A stretch of DNA of 64,000 nt from JADGQN01 sp035315185. GTDB lineage: Bacteria > Desulfobacterota > Syntrophorhabdia > Syntrophorhabdales > WCHB1-27. This document shows positions 34,526-44,588 of the stretch, one piece after another (within the stretch, counting starts at the first letter, position 1; each line of letters starts with the position of its first letter). The stretch covers positions 1 to 64,000 of the forward strand of contig DATFYE010000194.1 of assembly GCA_035315185.1 (NCBI GenBank), read 5' to 3'. The notes beneath the pieces are model-generated. The model was not told the origin of the DNA and searched no databases. It was given only the letters and a program-made list of their open reading frames with translations. Made by a program: the position numbers and the translations under genes.

Positions 34526-37500
34526 ATGTTCAGGATTGGCCTTGATATTGGTTCGGTAAGTGTGGACGTGGCAGTAGTCGATGATAAGGGGCACGTCGCA
34601 GAAGAAAGGTATATCCGCCACAAAGGGCAACCGATAAAGGCTGCAGGGGATGTCCTTGAGGAACTCACGGCCAAATACGGTAAAGACATTGAGTTTGTAG
34701 CGACCACCGGAGTCGGAGCCAAGACCTTTGCCGAACTCGTTGGCGCCGCATTCACCAATGAGATCATAGCGCTCACCAAGGCTTTCCAAAAGCTCTATCC
34801 GCACGTTGGAAGCGTGATCGACCTTGGCGGAGAGGACTCGAAGTTCATCCTCTTTGAAAGAGACAAGCAGCATGGGACCCTTAAGATCAAAGATTTTTCC
34901 ATGAACACGTTGTGTGCAGCGGGTACTGGGTCATTTCTTGACCAGCAAGCCTCGCGCCTCGGCTTCTCCATCGAAGAGTTCGGTGACGTGGCCCTCAAAT
35001 CAAAGAACACTCCGCGCCTCGCCGGACGGTGCACGGTTTTCGCAAAATCGGATATGATTCACCTGCAGCAGATGGCCACGCCCGATTACGAGCTGGTGGC
35101 CGGTCTCTGTTATGCCCTGGCGAGAAACTTCAAGAGCAACATAGCCAAGGGAAAGGAGATAGCGAAACCGCTGGCTTTCGTGGGAGGCGTGGCCGCCAAT
35201 GCAGGCATGCGCAAAGCTATCCAGGAAGTCTTCTCCCTCGAAGAGAGTCAGTTTATTGTGCCTGAGCGCTTCACATCCATGGGGGCACTCGGCGCGATCT
35301 ATGCTGCCCTGGATGAGCCGGGGATCAGGAAGCAGTACCAGGGCGTAGAGAACCTGGGCAGGTATCTGGCTCAAGAGGAACAGGCCGATGCTTACGAGCG
35401 GCTTAACCTGTCGGAGAAAAACAGGGAGATCAGTTACCATGTCAAGAAGCCGACTGAAAAGGTTAAGGTCTATTTCGGTGTGGACGTGGGATCGATCAGC
35501 ACCAACCTTGTTGCCATCGACGAGCAGAGGAATGTGCTGGCAAAAAGATACCTGATGACCGGTGGGAGGCCGCTTGAGGCCGTGAAACGGGGGCTGGCGG
35601 AGATAGGAGACGAAATTGGCGACTGTGTGGAGGTGGTGGGAGTCGGGACAACCGGGTCAGGGCGCTATCTCACTGCCGATTTCATTGGCGCTGACATTGT
35701 CAGGAATGAGATCACGGCCCAGGCTGTGGCCGCCATCTCGATCGATCCCACGGTCGATACCATATTTGAGATCGGCGGACAGGATTCAAAGTATATCAGC
35801 ATAGACGATGGTGTGATTGTAGATTTCGAGATGAACAAGGCTTGCGCAGCCGGCACAGGCTCGTTTCTGGAAGAACAGGCGGAGCGGCTCGGCGTCTCCA
35901 TCAAGGAGGAATTCGAGGGCCTGGCCCTCAAATCAAGAACACCTATCAAAATGGGCGAGCGCTGCACCGTATTTATCGAGTCGGACGTCATCCACCACCA
36001 GCAGGCCGGGGCCGACATAGAGGATATCGCAGGAGGGCTGTGCTATTCCATAGTCCTGAACTACCTGAACAAGGTGGTCGGTGACCGGAGAGTTGGAAAC
36101 AATATCTTCTTCCAGGGAGGGACAGCCTTTAATAAAGGCGTTGTCGCTGCGTTCGAAAAGGTGGTTGAGAAACCGATCACCGTGCCTTCGCACCATGACG
36201 TCACGGGAGCCATCGGGGTCGCCATTCTTGCGATGAAGGAAAGAACTTGGGAAAAGAGCGGTTTCAAGGGCTTTGACCTGAGCAAGCGCCAGTATGCGGT
36301 AGATACGTTCGAATGCAAAGGTTGTGAAAATCTTTGTGAGATCAAGAAGGTAACCTGCGAGGGAGAGACGCCTCTTTACTACGGGAGCAGGTGTGAAAAG
36401 TATGACGTTGTGAGAAAGGTGCAGAAAAGGGCCGTCACAGACCTGTTTAAGATGAGGGAAGAATTCCTTTACAAAGATTACGCGCCGACCGTCCGAGGTT
36501 CGGGCGAGCCCATCGGCATCCCGAGAATTCTCAACATGCATGAACTTCTGCCTTTCTGGAAGGTCTTCCTGAGCGAGCTCGGCTTTTCTGTTGTGATTTC
36601 AGACGCTACCAACAAGAAGGTGGTGAAAGAGGGTGTAGAGAATATCATTGTTGAATCATGTTTTCCGATCAAACTCGCCCATGGCCATATCCTCAATCTC
36701 GTCGCAAAAGGCGTAAAAAGGATATTCATACCGAGCGTCATTGACCTAAAGAAGCCGTCTCAGGGGGTAGAGACCAACTTTGCCTGCCCGTATGCACAGT
36801 CTTTGCCGTACACGGTAAAGGCGTCGATCGACTTCGAGGCGATGGGCGCAAAGCTCGAATCTCCCATTATATGGTTTGGACAGGGGCAGGAGATTACCCT
36901 TAAGAATCTGATCTCATTCGGCAAGTCCCTCGGAAAATCCAAAAAAGAGGTGGGCCGGGCATTCCATATTGCCAATTCCGTGCAGGATCTGTTTTACGGT
37001 GAATGCCTTCGTGCAGGTACCGACTTCCTCTCGCAGATAAAGGGCGACGAAAAGGTGATGGTAGTCATTGGAAGGCCGTACAACGCCATGGATCCCGGGG
37101 CAAACCTGAATATACACAAAAAACTCCTCGACCTCGGCGTCCCGGCGATACCCCTGGATATGCTGCCTCTGGCCAGTGTACCGGACGACGAGGATCTTAA
37201 GGAGATGTATTGGGGTTACGGACAGAAGATACTCAGGGCAGCAAAAATAGTTCGTTCTGACCCCAATCTCTTTGCCATATACATAACCAACTTCGGATGC
37301 GGTCCCGACTCCTTTATCACGCATTTCTTCAAGAAGATCATGGAGGGCAAGCCTTTCCTGCAATTGGAGATCGATGAACATAGCGGCGACGCCGGTGCTA
37401 TCACGCGACTGGAGGCTTTCTTCGACAGCATCAAGAACGCCCGGCAGGAAGTGGCAGCTAAGGAAAAGGCAGCGCCGGTCTTCTACGTGAGTAAGAAGGC

Positions 37501-38689
37501 GCGCAAAATTTTTGTGCCGTACATGTCAGACCATTCATTGCCGTTTGTGAGTGCTTTTCGGGCATCAGGGGCTGAGGCCGAAGTGATGGAAGAGTCTGAC
37601 GAAGCGACTGTGCAGCTGGGACGTAAGCTCACCATCGGTAAAGAGTGCTATCCCTGTATTCTGACCACGGGCGATATGCTTAAGACGGCGAGGAAAGAAG
37701 GGTTTGAGCCGGATGCCAGCGCCTTCTTCATGCCCTCAGGCAGGGGTCCTTGCCGCTTCGGGCAGTACCATCGTCTCCACAGGATGGTGCTCGACGAGCA
37801 GGGTTATGCCAACGTACCCATCTATGCCCCTAACCAGGATGAAAAACTTTACCAGGAGCTCAATATTGTTGGCGGCAAGTTCTCCAGGCTCGGCTGGAGG
37901 GCAATCGTCTCAACCGACCTTCTGGTGAAGATGCTGCATGGCGTAAGACCGTATGAGGAAGTGCCCGGGCAGACGGAACAGGTGTATAAGGAGATGCTTT
38001 CTACAATCTGCAAAGCGATCGAAAACGGCAATAACGGCGTCTTGGAGGCTTTGGAGCATGCGGTGAAACGCTTTCTTTCAATCCCGAAGAAAAATACGGA
38101 GAAACCGATCGTGGGCATCGTCGGGGAGATTTACATCAGATCAAACCGGTTCAGTAACGACGACCTGATCAAGAAAGTGGAGGAGTTCGGCGGAGAGGCC
38201 TGGCTCGCCCCGATCACTGAATGGATAAACTACGTGAACTACATGGGGAAGAAAAGGAGTGCCCAAAAAAGAAGCTTGTCAGACCTGCTGACCATGGTGT
38301 TGACCGACCACATCCAGAGGAAAGACGAGCACCAGATGGAAGAGATTTTCTCCGAATATCTCCGGTACGGACGCGAGCCGAAGGTCAAACAGGTGATTCA
38401 TGATGCGAGCCCTTATATTGACGAAAGCTTCGAAGGAGAAGCCATACTGAGCGTGGGCAAGAGCATCGATTTTATACGTAAGGGAGCTTCGGGCATCATC
38501 AATGCCATGCCGTTCACCTGTATGCCAGGTACGATTTCGAGCGCGGTCATGAAATTGATACAGAACAAGTATGGCGTGCCTGTTCTCAACATAGCCTATG
38601 ACGGACAAGGATTGACCAACATCACGACCAGATTGGAAGCCTTCATGCACCAGGTTAAGGAGCATTCCAAGGAGCCGCGCTCCGGGTGA
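34526..38689 (+). CDS. Giant two-headed acyl-CoA dehydratase activase (BadF/BadG/HgdC-HgdB-like)
   Basis: 1387 residues. Two complete ASKHA ATPase modules of the HgdC/BcrA type: IGLDIGSVSVD at 4 and FGVDVGSISTN at 317. Each has both [4Fe-4S] cysteines of HgdC (CAAGTGSF and RCTVF): Cys130/Cys169 and Cys440/Cys480. Then a DUF2229-like part with a Cys cluster (about 600-860) and an HgdB-like part (about 960-1370). HgdC is a homodimer bridging one cluster; here both halves are in one chain. Such proteins fire low-potential electrons with ATP; the substrate of this fused form is not known. ATG 34526 has GGGGG 8 bp upstream; a GTG seven codons earlier is unlikely. Confidence 0.85.
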   Translation: MFRIGLDIGSVSVDVAVVDDKGHVAEERYIRHKGQPIKAAGDVLEELTAKYGKDIEFVATTGVGAKTFAELVGAAFTNEIIALTKAFQKLYPHVGSVIDLGGEDSKFILFERDKQHGTLKIKDFSMNTLCAAGTGSFLDQQASRLGFSIEEFGDVALKSKNTPRLAGRCTVFAKSDMIHLQQMATPDYELVAGLCYALARNFKSNIAKGKEIAKPLAFVGGVAANAGMRKAIQEVFSLEESQFIVPERFTSMGALGAIYAALDEPGIRKQYQGVENLGRYLAQEEQADAYERLNLSEKNREISYHVKKPTEKVKVYFGVDVGSISTNLVAIDEQRNVLAKRYLMTGGRPLEAVKRGLAEIGDEIGDCVEVVGVGTTGSGRYLTADFIGADIVRNEITAQAVAAISIDPTVDTIFEIGGQDSKYISIDDGVIVDFEMNKACAAGTGSFLEEQAERLGVSIKEEFEGLALKSRTPIKMGERCTVFIESDVIHHQQAGADIEDIAGGLCYSIVLNYLNKVVGDRRVGNNIFFQGGTAFNKGVVAAFEKVVEKPITVPSHHDVTGAIGVAILAMKERTWEKSGFKGFDLSKRQYAVDTFECKGCENLCEIKKVTCEGETPLYYGSRCEKYDVVRKVQKRAVTDLFKMREEFLYKDYAPTVRGSGEPIGIPRILNMHELLPFWKVFLSELGFSVVISDATNKKVVKEGVENIIVESCFPIKLAHGHILNLVAKGVKRIFIPSVIDLKKPSQGVETNFACPYAQSLPYTVKASIDFEAMGAKLESPIIWFGQGQEITLKNLISFGKSLGKSKKEVGRAFHIANSVQDLFYGECLRAGTDFLSQIKGDEKVMVVIGRPYNAMDPGANLNIHKKLLDLGVPAIPLDMLPLASVPDDEDLKEMYWGYGQKILRAAKIVRSDPNLFAIYITNFGCGPDSFITHFFKKIMEGKPFLQLEIDEHSGDAGAITRLEAFFDSIKNARQEVAAKEKAAPVFYVSKKARKIFVPYMSDHSLPFVSAFRASGAEAEVMEESDEATVQLGRKLTIGKECYPCILTTGDMLKTARKEGFEPDASAFFMPSGRGPCRFGQYHRLHRMVLDEQGYANVPIYAPNQDEKLYQELNIVGGKFSRLGWRAIVSTDLLVKMLHGVRPYEEVPGQTEQVYKEMLSTICKAIENGNNGVLEALEHAVKRFLSIPKKNTEKPIVGIVGEIYIRSNRFSNDDLIKKVEEFGGEAWLAPITEWINYVNYMGKKRSAQKRSLSDLLTMVLTDHIQRKDEHQMEEIFSEYLRYGREPKVKQVIHDASPYIDESFEGEAILSVGKSIDFIRKGASGIINAMPFTCMPGTISSAVMKLIQNKYGVPVLNIAYDGQGLTNITTRLEAFMHQVKEHSKEPRSG

Positions 38690-38743
38690 CCATGCGTTGC
38701 TTCAGAGCAACCAAATCGTCACACGCTCTTTTAAGTGCACCCC

Positions 38744-40048
38744 ATGGATAGTCTCAGTCTTTCCATCATATTGATCATAATTCTTATATTCCTGAACGGC
38801 TTCTTTGCTGCCGGAGAGTTCGGCATAGTCTCCTCCCGAAAGAGCAAGATCAAAGATATGATCAAAGAGAAAAAGGATAAGAGGGCAGAAGTGCTCCTGC
38901 AGATGCGGGAGAATCCTGAGAAGTTTCTTCCGACCGTTCAGATTGGCGTTACAATCTGTGGCACGCTTGCATCTGCACTCGCGGGCGTGCTCTCTGTCCA
39001 CTTCTTGAACCCGGTGATCAGAGAGCTCCCTTATATCGGTCGGTTTTCGGAGAGCGTTTCGCTCGCCGCCGTCGTTCTTTGTCTAACGTTTCTGCTCCTC
39101 GTAGTGGGCGAGCTTGTTCCAAAGCATATAGGCATCAACTACCGGGAACGGGTGGCCATCGGCGTTGTACCCATGTTCGAGTTTCTTTCGAAGGCGCTCT
39201 TCTTCCCCATCCGCCTGCTCAACATATCCACCGCGGCTGTGATGAGGCTCCTTCACCTCAAGCGCCTGGATGAAGTCATTACAGAAGACGAGATCAAGCT
39301 CTTACTCGAGGAGGGCAGGACAAAAGGTGTTTTCGGTAAAACGGAAGAGGAGCTGATCCATAGCGTCTTCGACTTTGTTGATAGATCCGTGAAAGAGATC
39401 ATGGTATCGAGACCAAATATTTACGCCATTGATATGGATAAGAGCAAGGAAGAAGTACTCAAGTATGTTGTTGAAAATGAGTTCTCACGCTATCCGGCCT
39501 ACAGAGACCACCTGGATAATATCCAGGGTATTGTCTACCACAAAGATATCGCCAAGTTCATCTGGTCAAACGCACCCTTCGACCTGGAGAAAGCGCTCAG
39601 AAGGCCTTACTTCGTGCCTGATACGATGAAGGTCAGCGCCTTGTTGAAAGACATGCAGAGGAGGCGGGTGCATCTGGCCGTGGTTATCGACGAGTATGGA
39701 ACGACGGTAGGTATTGTCTCGCTCGAGGACATCATGGAGGAGATTTTTGGCGAGATTATGGACGAAACAGATACTGATGTCCGCATCGAGAGACTCGCCA
39801 ATGGCTCTATGATCATCGACGCCTCATACAACATCAGGGATTTAAATAATATCCTCAACCTGGAGCTGCCTGAGTCGGCCGACTACGAAACGCTCGGTGG
39901 TTTTGTGCTTTCGCGGTTGCAAGGGATCGCGCGGGGAGGAGAGATGATTTATCACGATGATTACCGCCTCACCGTGGTGGGCATTCACGGCCAGAGGATA
40001 GCAAAGATCAAGCTCGAGAAAGTGACGACAGGCAAGAGCAAAGGTTAG
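38744..40048 (+). CDS. CNNM/CorC-HlyC-type membrane protein with CBS domains
   Basis: 434 residues from ATG 38744 (GTG 38735 is an alternative; neither has a clear ribosome site). DUF21 membrane domain with three to four helices (about 1-175), two CBS domains (about 205-330, with RVHLAVVIDEYGTTVGIVSL), and a C-terminal CorC_HlyC domain (about 345-430). The family is linked to magnesium or cobalt efflux; the name hemolysin is historical. It follows the activase by 54 bp. Confidence 0.85.
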   Translation: MDSLSLSIILIIILIFLNGFFAAGEFGIVSSRKSKIKDMIKEKKDKRAEVLLQMRENPEKFLPTVQIGVTICGTLASALAGVLSVHFLNPVIRELPYIGRFSESVSLAAVVLCLTFLLLVVGELVPKHIGINYRERVAIGVVPMFEFLSKALFFPIRLLNISTAAVMRLLHLKRLDEVITEDEIKLLLEEGRTKGVFGKTEEELIHSVFDFVDRSVKEIMVSRPNIYAIDMDKSKEEVLKYVVENEFSRYPAYRDHLDNIQGIVYHKDIAKFIWSNAPFDLEKALRRPYFVPDTMKVSALLKDMQRRRVHLAVVIDEYGTTVGIVSLEDIMEEIFGEIMDETDTDVRIERLANGSMIIDASYNIRDLNNILNLELPESADYETLGGFVLSRLQGIARGGEMIYHDDYRLTVVGIHGQRIAKIKLEKVTTGKSKG

Positions 40049-40055
40049 ATAGGAC

Positions 40056-40171
40056 GTTCAATTGGTTTAATTGGTTTCATTCGTTAGCAGGAGATAACCA
40101 TTCTTGCAGTTTGTTTCATTCAAATGGCTCGAAACCAATGTAACTAATGAAACTAATTCAACCGATTCAAC
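40056..40171. repeat. 32-bp inverted repeat built from 9-bp units, between convergent genes
   Basis: Left arm 40056-40087 and right arm 40140-40171 pair with six mismatches. Each arm is a run of 9-nt-spaced units: GTTCAATTG, GTTTAATTG, GTTTCATTC and their complements. It fills most of the 132-bp gap between the CorC-like gene and accA and could act as a bidirectional transcription block. Confidence 0.75.
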
Positions 40172-40180
40172 TATTCTTCC

Positions 40181-41137
40181 TTACCTTTCTTCAAACACGC
40201 CCATTTTCCTGAATTTGTCGTACCGTTTTTCTCTCAAGACTTCGGGCGGTATCTCAAGAAGTTCTTTCAGGTGTTTCGCCAGAAGTGTCCTGGTATTTGC
40301 AAACGTCTCGTCCCAGGAGCGGTGGGCTCCGCCGAAGGGCTCCGGGACGATCGCATCGATTACTTTCAATTTGATCAGTTCCTGAGCCGTAGGTTTGAGT
40401 GCATCGGCTGCGAGCGCTCCTTTTGATCCATCTCGCCAGAGTATCGCTGCGCAGCCTTCGGGGGATATGACCGAGTAGGTGGCATTCTCCAGCATCAGAA
40501 TCCGGTCCCCGACACCAATGGCTAATGCTCCTCCGCTCCCTCCTTCTCCTATAATGATCACGACAACAGGTACTGTGAGGGTGAACATCAGATAGATCGA
40601 CGAAGCTATCGTTTCCGCCTGACCTCTCTCTTCGGCGCCTACACCGGGGAATGCACCCGGGGTGTCGATGAGGGAGATGAGCGGCTTTTTCCATCTCTGA
40701 GCAAGCTCCATCAGCCTCGTCGCCTTGCGGTACCCTTCAGGATTCGCCATGCCAAAATTGCGGTCGGCCATGCCTCTGACGTCTTTGCCTTTCTGATGAC
40801 CGAGAACGATAATGTTGATGTCATTGAAGCGCGCCGGTCCTCCCACTATCGCTGGATCATCCTTGAACTTTCTGTCGCCGTGAAGCTCCACAAAGTCGGT
40901 GCAGAGATTACTGATGTAGTCGAGGGTGTGCGGCCGATTCAGGTGGCGGGACAGCTGAGAGCGCTGCCAGTTATTCATATTTCCGTATATTTCTCGTTCG
41001 ATCTTGGGCAGTTTTTTCTCGAGGGAAGCGAGCTCCTTAGCGTAATGGGGATCAGACACATCATGGAACCTTCGTATTTCTTCTATCCTCTTCTCCACTG
41101 GCTCCAACTGTCTTTCGAAGTCGAGATAGTATCTCAC
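40181..41137 (-). CDS. accA: Acetyl-CoA carboxylase carboxyltransferase subunit alpha
   Basis: 318 residues, normal length. N-terminal LDFERQLEPVEKRIEEI, crotonase-like core with oxyanion glycines in IGEGGSGGALAIGVGDR and TPGAFPGVGAEERGQ. Forms an alpha2beta2 carboxyltransferase with AccD (not in the window) and transfers CO2 from biotin to acetyl-CoA for fatty-acid synthesis. GTG start overlaps the dnaE stop by 4 bp (GTGA), an arrangement also seen in other bacteria. Confidence 0.95.
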   Translation of the reverse strand: MRYYLDFERQLEPVEKRIEEIRRFHDVSDPHYAKELASLEKKLPKIEREIYGNMNNWQRSQLSRHLNRPHTLDYISNLCTDFVELHGDRKFKDDPAIVGGPARFNDINIIVLGHQKGKDVRGMADRNFGMANPEGYRKATRLMELAQRWKKPLISLIDTPGAFPGVGAEERGQAETIASSIYLMFTLTVPVVVIIIGEGGSGGALAIGVGDRILMLENATYSVISPEGCAAILWRDGSKGALAADALKPTAQELIKLKVIDAIVPEPFGGAHRSWDETFANTRTLLAKHLKELLEIPPEVLREKRYDKFRKMGVFEER

Positions 41138-44100
41138 CCCATCACCTCTACAGCGACCCCCTGTTTGAACTGCTTGGTTAAGACGTCGAGCCTTGACGCA
41201 TCAATCCTCAGCTCTGCAAGAGAAAGCGGCTGCCTTTCTCCGCCCATGTTAAACTCGAGCAACACCTTGGAATCGCCTTTGATGCTGTGGAGAACATCCT
41301 TCAATTTTTTGAGCTCCTGCCTTTTGAAGAACTGACAGTTGATCATTACCTTGACTGTTTTACGCATCTCACTCAGGTTGTCCTTGAAGAGTGTAATCTG
41401 CTTTGCGCGAATCTTTGTTGTGCCATCCTCGAGCTTTTCCACAGACCCGGAGACCACCAGAGGCTCTTCGCCCTTAAGCAGAAGGATATGCTTTGACAGA
41501 AGATCCGGAAAAATGATCGCCTCGACAATACCCTTCGTGTCCTCCAGCATGATGGAGGCCATCCGGTCGCCTCTCTTTGTGGTGATCTCTCTGTAACCAT
41601 TGACGATGCCGACAATCGTCACGTCTTCGCTGAGGTCCAATTCCTTGATGGTTGCAGAGTCATGCTGCGTAATGCGGCGAATCTCTTCTGACAGAGAAGT
41701 GAGGGGATGCTGGCTGAAATAGAAGCCCAGAGCCTCCTTCTCTCCCCGAAGTATCTCCTCGTAGGGAAGTTCTTCCTGTGCAGGTAAGGTTTCCTGCACT
41801 TCAACACCGGTACCTGAGCCGAACATATCCATCTGGCGGTCGTTGCCCCCGTTCTTTCGCTGCAGTCGGTCCCACCTGTCTCTCACCATGGCAAAGAGAT
41901 GCGCACGGTTAAGGCCCATGCTGTCGAAGCAGCCGGCTTTGATGAGGCTCTCGACAACTTTCTTATTCACTTTCCTCGAATCGACAAGGCTGCAAAAATG
42001 GAGAAAGGAGGTAAAAGGACCTGACTCCCGCCTCACGTTCAAGATGCTGTCGAGTGCTGCGTCGCCGACGTTCTTGACACCCGAAAGGCCGAACCGGATC
42101 TTGTCATCGACTATGGTGAATGGTCTATCGCTTTCGTTCACATCGGGAGGCAGGATGGTGGCGCCACTCTCCCTGCATTCTGCGACGTAGCGTATCAAAC
42201 TATCCGTATCGTTCACTTCGTTCGTGAGTATCGCAGCCATGAAGGGAAGATAATGGTGAGCTTTGAGAAACGCCGTTTGATAAGCAACCAGCGCGTACGC
42301 CGCGCTATGAGATTTGTTGAAGCCGTACTGGCCAAACCGGAGGATAACATCATATATTCTTACCGCGACATCCGGTCTTACGCTGTTCGCAGCGCTGCCC
42401 TGAACGAATTGTTCACGGTAACTCTCCAGCTGCTCAGGAACCTTCTTGCTTATAGCCTTCCTCAAAGCATCGGCTTCGCTCTGGGAAAAACCTGCCAGGC
42501 GCGATGCTATCTTCATGATCTGTTCCTGGTAAACGATCACGCCATAGGTGTCTCTAAGCACTTCTTCGAGCAGCCCCGTCTCGTACTTGATGAGGCTGGG
42601 ATTATTTTTCCTTCTGATAAACTCCTCCATCATACCGCTTGTCAGAGGGCCCGGCCGGTAGAGGGCGATGAGGGCTATGATGTCCTCGAATTTGGATGGC
42701 TTGAGCTTGGTGAGAAGGTCTCGCATCCCCCTGCTTTCAAGCTGAAATATGCCGGACGCGTTACCGGAGGAGAGAAGCTCATAGGTCTTGATATCATCCA
42801 GCGGGATGTTGTTGATGTCTACGGAAAGTCCCTGGGCCTTCAGCGTTTTGATGACATTGTCTATTATGGTGAGGGTTTTCAGGCCGAGCAGATCGAACTT
42901 TATCAGGCCTATCTTCTCAATCGACTTCATCGGATACTGAGTAACGGTCTCACCCTTGGTCCCGCGATGGAGGGGTAAGTGCTCGACCAGGGGCTTGTTC
43001 GATATCACGATCCCGGCAGCATGCGTGGATGCATGGCGGGCAAGCCCCTCCAGGACCATGGCGTTGTCGATAAGCTCCGTGACCGACGCATCCTTTTCGT
43101 ACATCTCCCTCAGTCGGGGTTCGTCACGCAGGGCCTGCTCTATACTCATGTCCAGGGCCGCGGGAATCAGCTTTGCTATCCTGTCAACGTCCGCGTAGGG
43201 AAACCCGAGAGCCCGTCCCACATCCCTGACAGCCGCTCGCGACTTCATGGTACCGAATGTAATGATCTGGGCGACATTCTCCTTGCCGTACCGTTCGGTC
43301 ACGTACTGGATGACCCGCTCCCTTCCTTCTATGCAGAAGTCCACGTCAATATCGGGCATGCTGATACGTTCGGGATTGAGAAATCTTTCAAATATCAGGT
43401 CATACTTGATCGGATCGATGTTGGTGATGTCGAGGCAGTACGCGACAAGGCTTCCCGCTGCCGAGCCTCTGCCGGGTCCAACCGGGATGTCCTGGGACTT
43501 TGCGAACCCGATGAAGTCAGAAACTATGAGGAAATAGCCTGCGAACCCCGTTTCCTTGATGACTTTTAGTTCGTAGTTGAGTCTATCCTTATACTTTTGC
43601 CGAAGGTCATCGGGGAATTGTGCGTAGGTCGTGGCAATGTGGCTGATCTTCTTTTCAAACCCCTTCAAACAGAGATCTTCAAAATAGCCGCCGAGGCTTT
43701 GATTCGACGGCAGTTTGAAATCAGGAAAGTGGTACATGCCAGAATCGATCTTTACATTGCACATCTCAGCGATCCGCAAGGTATTGGTGAGCGCCTCGGG
43801 ACAGTGAGAAAAGGAGCGGTCCATCTCCTCACCCGATTTGAAATAGAACTGATCACCGGAAAAACTGAGCCGGTCTTTGTCGGTCAGCGTCTTGCCCGTC
43901 TGGATGCAGAGAAGCAGCTCGTGCGCCTTTGCTTCCTCCTTCCTGAGATAATGGCAATCATTGGTCGCAACCAGAGGCACGTTGTATTGCTTCGAAAGCC
44001 TGAGAAGTCCTTCGTTCACCTTTTTCTGTTCCTCTACTCCATTGTCCTGTAGCTCGAAGTAAAGGCGGTTACCGAAGATAGACATATAGTCATCCACGGC

Positions 44101-44571
44101 CGATTTCAGACCTTTAGCATCGTCCCGAAGTATCATCTGCGGTATCCGCCCCTTGATGCAGGCCGTGAGACAGAGTAGCCCCTCGTTATGTTTTTCAAGA
44201 AGCTCCTGGTCTATCCTGGGAACATAGTAAAAGCCTTCAAGGTGGGCCTTGCTTACCATTTTGATAAGATTGCCGTATCCCGTGCTGTCGAGCGCCAGAA
44301 GGATCAAGTGGTAGGCGTTGTCTTCGCCCCGCACTGTTTTTTCCGTCCTTGACTTCGGGGCAATATAGACTTCGCAACCTATGATCGGCTTCAGACCGGC
44401 ATCGCGGGCCGACGCGTAAAAGTCGATCGCGCCGAACATATTGCCGTGATCTGTAATCGCGCAAGCCGACATGCCAAAGGACTTGGCGGTTTTGAAAAGC
44501 TGATCAAAGCGGATGGCTCCGTCCAGGAGGCTGTATTGAGTGTGTACGTGCAGATGGACAAATTCTTTCAT
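41134..44571 (-). CDS. dnaE: DNA polymerase III subunit alpha
   Basis: 1145 residues, typical DnaE1 size. PHP domain starts FVHLHVHTQYSLLDG (His6, His8, His10); polymerase motifs GPGRGSAAGSLVAYCL and PDIDVDFC carry the catalytic aspartates; helix-hairpin-helix and OB domains follow. I start at ATG 44571, where the conserved N-terminus begins; ATG 44598 lies inside guaA. Essential replicase subunit, cotranscribed with guaB-guaA upstream and accA downstream. Confidence 0.96.
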   Translation of the reverse strand: MKEFVHLHVHTQYSLLDGAIRFDQLFKTAKSFGMSACAITDHGNMFGAIDFYASARDAGLKPIIGCEVYIAPKSRTEKTVRGEDNAYHLILLALDSTGYGNLIKMVSKAHLEGFYYVPRIDQELLEKHNEGLLCLTACIKGRIPQMILRDDAKGLKSAVDDYMSIFGNRLYFELQDNGVEEQKKVNEGLLRLSKQYNVPLVATNDCHYLRKEEAKAHELLLCIQTGKTLTDKDRLSFSGDQFYFKSGEEMDRSFSHCPEALTNTLRIAEMCNVKIDSGMYHFPDFKLPSNQSLGGYFEDLCLKGFEKKISHIATTYAQFPDDLRQKYKDRLNYELKVIKETGFAGYFLIVSDFIGFAKSQDIPVGPGRGSAAGSLVAYCLDITNIDPIKYDLIFERFLNPERISMPDIDVDFCIEGRERVIQYVTERYGKENVAQIITFGTMKSRAAVRDVGRALGFPYADVDRIAKLIPAALDMSIEQALRDEPRLREMYEKDASVTELIDNAMVLEGLARHASTHAAGIVISNKPLVEHLPLHRGTKGETVTQYPMKSIEKIGLIKFDLLGLKTLTIIDNVIKTLKAQGLSVDINNIPLDDIKTYELLSSGNASGIFQLESRGMRDLLTKLKPSKFEDIIALIALYRPGPLTSGMMEEFIRRKNNPSLIKYETGLLEEVLRDTYGVIVYQEQIMKIASRLAGFSQSEADALRKAISKKVPEQLESYREQFVQGSAANSVRPDVAVRIYDVILRFGQYGFNKSHSAAYALVAYQTAFLKAHHYLPFMAAILTNEVNDTDSLIRYVAECRESGATILPPDVNESDRPFTIVDDKIRFGLSGVKNVGDAALDSILNVRRESGPFTSFLHFCSLVDSRKVNKKVVESLIKAGCFDSMGLNRAHLFAMVRDRWDRLQRKNGGNDRQMDMFGSGTGVEVQETLPAQEELPYEEILRGEKEALGFYFSQHPLTSLSEEIRRITQHDSATIKELDLSEDVTIVGIVNGYREITTKRGDRMASIMLEDTKGIVEAIIFPDLLSKHILLLKGEEPLVVSGSVEKLEDGTTKIRAKQITLFKDNLSEMRKTVKVMINCQFFKRQELKKLKDVLHSIKGDSKVLLEFNMGGERQPLSLAELRIDASRLDVLTKQFKQGVAVEVMG

Positions 44572-44588
44572 GCTATTCCCATAACTAT

